From Lachnospiraceae bacterium XBB1006 (GTDB lineage Bacteria; Bacillota; Clostridia; Lachnospirales; Lachnospiraceae), in assembly GCA_900115795.1 (NCBI GenBank), contig FOXT01000007.1:1-64000 (forward strand): a stretch of DNA of 64,000 nucleotides, written 5' to 3'. Position numbers and translations under genes: made by a program. Below the pieces are notes generated by a model. That model worked only from the letters and a program-made list of their open reading frames with translations, did not search any database and was not told the origin of the DNA. Below, in pieces: positions 62,221-64,000 of the stretch. Position 1 is the stretch's first letter. Every line of letters begins with the position of its first letter.

Positions 62221-63375
62221 TTATTTCAGTAATGCACCAGAGATTACCATTCTCTGAACCTCTGATGTTCCTTCATAGATTTCTGTAATCTTAGCATCAC
62301 GCATCATACGCTCAACGTCGTACTCACGGATGTAGCCGTATCCACCGAACAACTGAACTACCTGGGTAGTAACAGCCATTGCAGTCTCTGCTGCAAAAAG
62401 TTTGGCTTTTGCAGCTTCTACGGAGTAAACTTTCTGATTAGCTTTTGCGATAGCAGCTTTATAAACAAGCATCTGTGCAGCATCAATTCTTGCTGCCATG
62501 TCGGCAAGTTTGAACTGAGTGTTCTGCTGTGCTGCAATGGAGCGTCCGAACTGTTTTCTTTCCTTGGTGTATGCAATGGCTCTGTCAAGCGCACCTTCTG
62601 CAATACCAAGTGCCTGTGCAGCAATACCGATACGTCCACCGTCTAGGGTATGCATTGCAATTGGGAATCCTTTTCCTTCCGGTCCAAGAATGTTCTCCTT
62701 CGGGATTCTGCAATCCTCGAAGATTAACTCGTAAGTAGAAGATCCGCGGATACCCATCTTCTTTTCTTTGGTTCCAAAAGAGAATCCAGGAGCGCCCTTA
62801 TCCACGATGAATGCGGAGAAGTTCTTTTTCTTTCTTCCCTTCTTGTCTTCCGTAATGCTGGTAATGGCAATTACGATATACACATCAGCCACTTTACCGT
62901 TGGTGATGAAACATTTGGATCCATTTAATACCCACTCGTCTCCATCAAGAACAGCCTTGGTCTGTGCACCCTGCGCGTCCGTACCTGCACCTGGCTCTGT
63001 TAAGGCAAAAGCGCCTAACTTTTCACCGGTTGCAAGCGGTCTTACATATTTCTGCTTCTGCTCTTCTGTACCATATGTAAGAATCGGATCGATACAAAGA
63101 GATGTATGTGCAGAAACGATAACGCCGGTAGTACCACATACTTTGGAAAGTTCCTCAACGCACATAATATAGGTTAAAGGATCACAACCCTGTCCGCCAT
63201 ACTCCTTTGGTACCGGAATACCCATAAAACCGGCTTTTGCCATTTTGTCTACGGTTTCCTGTGGGAACCGTTCGGTCTCATCGACCTCCTGAGCGAGTGG
63301 TTTCACTTCTGTTTCAGCGAAATCGTTAAACAGCTTTCTCGCCATTTCATGTTTTTTATCTAATGAAAAATCCAT
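62221..63375 (-). CDS. bcd: Acyl-CoA dehydrogenase (butyryl-CoA dehydrogenase)
   Basis: Bcd reduces crotonyl-CoA to butyryl-CoA with the Etf complex. The 384-residue product has the acyl-CoA dehydrogenase signatures: AFALTEPGAGTDA near residue 127, the KCFITNG segment, RKQFGRSIAAQQ near residue 275, and FGGYGYIREYDVERMMRDAKI. The catalytic glutamate is in IYEGTSEVQR near residue 367. GGAGG lies about 10 bases before the ATG. The neighbouring hbd and etfBA genes make the butyryl-CoA assignment likely over other short-chain substrates. Confidence 0.95.
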   Translation of the reverse strand: MDFSLDKKHEMARKLFNDFAETEVKPLAQEVDETERFPQETVDKMAKAGFMGIPVPKEYGGQGCDPLTYIMCVEELSKVCGTTGVIVSAHTSLCIDPILTYGTEEQKQKYVRPLATGEKLGAFALTEPGAGTDAQGAQTKAVLDGDEWVLNGSKCFITNGKVADVYIVIAITSITEDKKGRKKKNFSAFIVDKGAPGFSFGTKEKKMGIRGSSTYELIFEDCRIPKENILGPEGKGFPIAMHTLDGGRIGIAAQALGIAEGALDRAIAYTKERKQFGRSIAAQQNTQFKLADMAARIDAAQMLVYKAAIAKANQKVYSVEAAKAKLFAAETAMAVTTQVVQLFGGYGYIREYDVERMMRDAKITEIYEGTSEVQRMVISGALLK

Positions 63376-63402
63376 GATTTCAATTCCTCCATTTACTAAA
63401 CT

Positions 63403-64000
63403 TTATTGTGCATCCATTGGTGTCTTGGTACGATCGGCATTATAGATATAGAATCCTTTTCCGGTCTTGCAGCCAAGGTTTCCTCCACGAACCATCTTAC
63501 GAAGCAATGGACATGCACGATATTTGCTGTCGCCTGTTTCATTGTAAAGAACATCCATAATAGCAAGGCAGATATCAAGTCCGATGAAATCACCTAACTC
63601 AAGTGGTCCCATTGGGTGGTTTGCACCAAGTTTCATAGCGGTATCAATGCCTTCTACATCAGAAACGCCTTCCATCTTGATGAAGCAAGCTTCGTTGATT
63701 AATGGAATTAAAATTCTGTTTACTACGAATCCTGCAGCTTCGTTAACCTGTACCGGCTTCTTTCCAATTGCTTCAGCGATTTCCTTAATCTTGGTAACGG
63801 TCTCTGCCGGTGTGTTTACGCCTGCAATAACTTCAACTAATTTCATTCTGTCTGCAGGGTTGAAGAAATGCATACCAATCATTGGACGGCTTAAACCATT
63901 TCCAATTTCGGTGATGGAAAGAGAAGATGTGTTCGATGCAAAAATACACTCCGGTTTTGCAATCTTATCCAACTCTTCGAAGGTTTTCTTCTTTACTTCC
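63403..64000 (-). CDS. hbd: 3-hydroxybutyryl-CoA dehydrogenase, 3' part
   Basis: Hbd interconverts acetoacetyl-CoA and 3-hydroxybutyryl-CoA with NAD(P)H. The reading frame is open to the window edge, so the N-terminal NAD-binding domain is missing; about 199 codons are present. Visible features are [14 protein letters not shown], the catalytic-His motif [18 protein letters not shown], the [20 protein letters not shown] dimerisation segment and [14 protein letters not shown], ending in [12 protein letters not shown]-type [12 protein letters not shown]. It lies 27 bases before bcd as the first gene seen of the operon; thl and crt would be expected beyond the edge. Confidence 0.95.
   Translation of the reverse strand, partial: EVKKKTFEELDKIAKPECIFASNTSSLSITEIGNGLSRPMIGMHFFNPADRMKLVEVIAGVNTPAETVTKIKEIAEAIGKKPVQVNEAAGFVVNRILIPLINEACFIKMEGVSDVEGIDTAMKLGANHPMGPLELGDFIGLDICLAIMDVLYNETGDSKYRACPLLRKMVRGGNLGCKTGKGFYIYNADRTKTPMDAQ

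Noticed and set aside
1-64000. Insertion sequences, prophage genes, integrases or attachment sites
   Set aside because: No transposase, integrase or phage-type protein was seen in any frame; the AT-rich 32-38 kb block shows no flanking repeats.

Overview
The window looks like a piece of a Clostridia chromosome, most likely from a butyrate-producing member of the Lachnospiraceae. The grounds are Firmicutes-type GGAGG ribosome-binding sites, an AT-rich genome with near-consensus sigma-A promoters, the order rpmG-secE-nusG-rplK-rplA / rplJ-rplL / rpoB-rpoC / rpsL-rpsG-fusA-tuf, and the hbd-bcd-etfB-etfA butyrate block at the right edge. Species cannot be fixed from sequence alone. Nearly all housekeeping genes run on the minus strand, so the transcriptional order is right to left.

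Region 1 (1-20.6 kb) is the translation and transcription core. It has internal promoters, several an exact TTGACA-N17-TATAAT, an L10 leader with an attenuator-like hairpin, a probable L1 mRNA site, and intrinsic terminators. Three non-ribosomal genes (ABC-F, cyclophilin, membrane phosphoesterase) sit between rplL and rpoB, where many Firmicutes have almost nothing.

Region 2 (20.7-32.2 kb) is a surface and envelope block: an orphan FliD-like protein; an operon of Dabb protein, GT4 glycosyltransferase, a large Ig/Fn3 surface protein, a LegC-type aminotransferase and a CBS-nucleotidyltransferase (nonulosonate-type glycosylation); then a GH25 lysozyme and a phosphodiester glycosidase. Region 3 (32.2-37.6 kb) is an AT-rich accessory operon: two overlapping ABC exporter half-genes, a lipoprotein and an HExxH peptidase-like protein that appear to be one gene split by a -1 shift at an A6 run, and a small membrane protein.

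Region 4 (37.7-50.1 kb) holds peptidases (PepD, an M24 Xaa-Pro type, a proline iminopeptidase), a hybrid sensor kinase, an NSS transporter, a tandem glycine riboswitch in front of a PfoR/PTS-EIIC-like membrane protein, an HD-GYP protein, a hydrolase and tRNA-Pro(GGG). Region 5 (50.1-59.1 kb) holds a PspC/YdcF pair, a PAS-GGDEF-EAL / MgtC / zinc-ribbon / transglutaminase-like operon, and psuK-psuG for pseudouridine breakdown with a palindrome-rich control region.

Region 6 (59.1-64 kb) starts with two small orphan genes and about 400 bases of non-coding DNA. That DNA carries an alternating-orientation ACGTA motif array with a pitch close to 32 bp, which is the strongest unexplained signal in the window. 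The butyrate genes etfA, etfB, bcd and the 3' part of hbd follow to the end.
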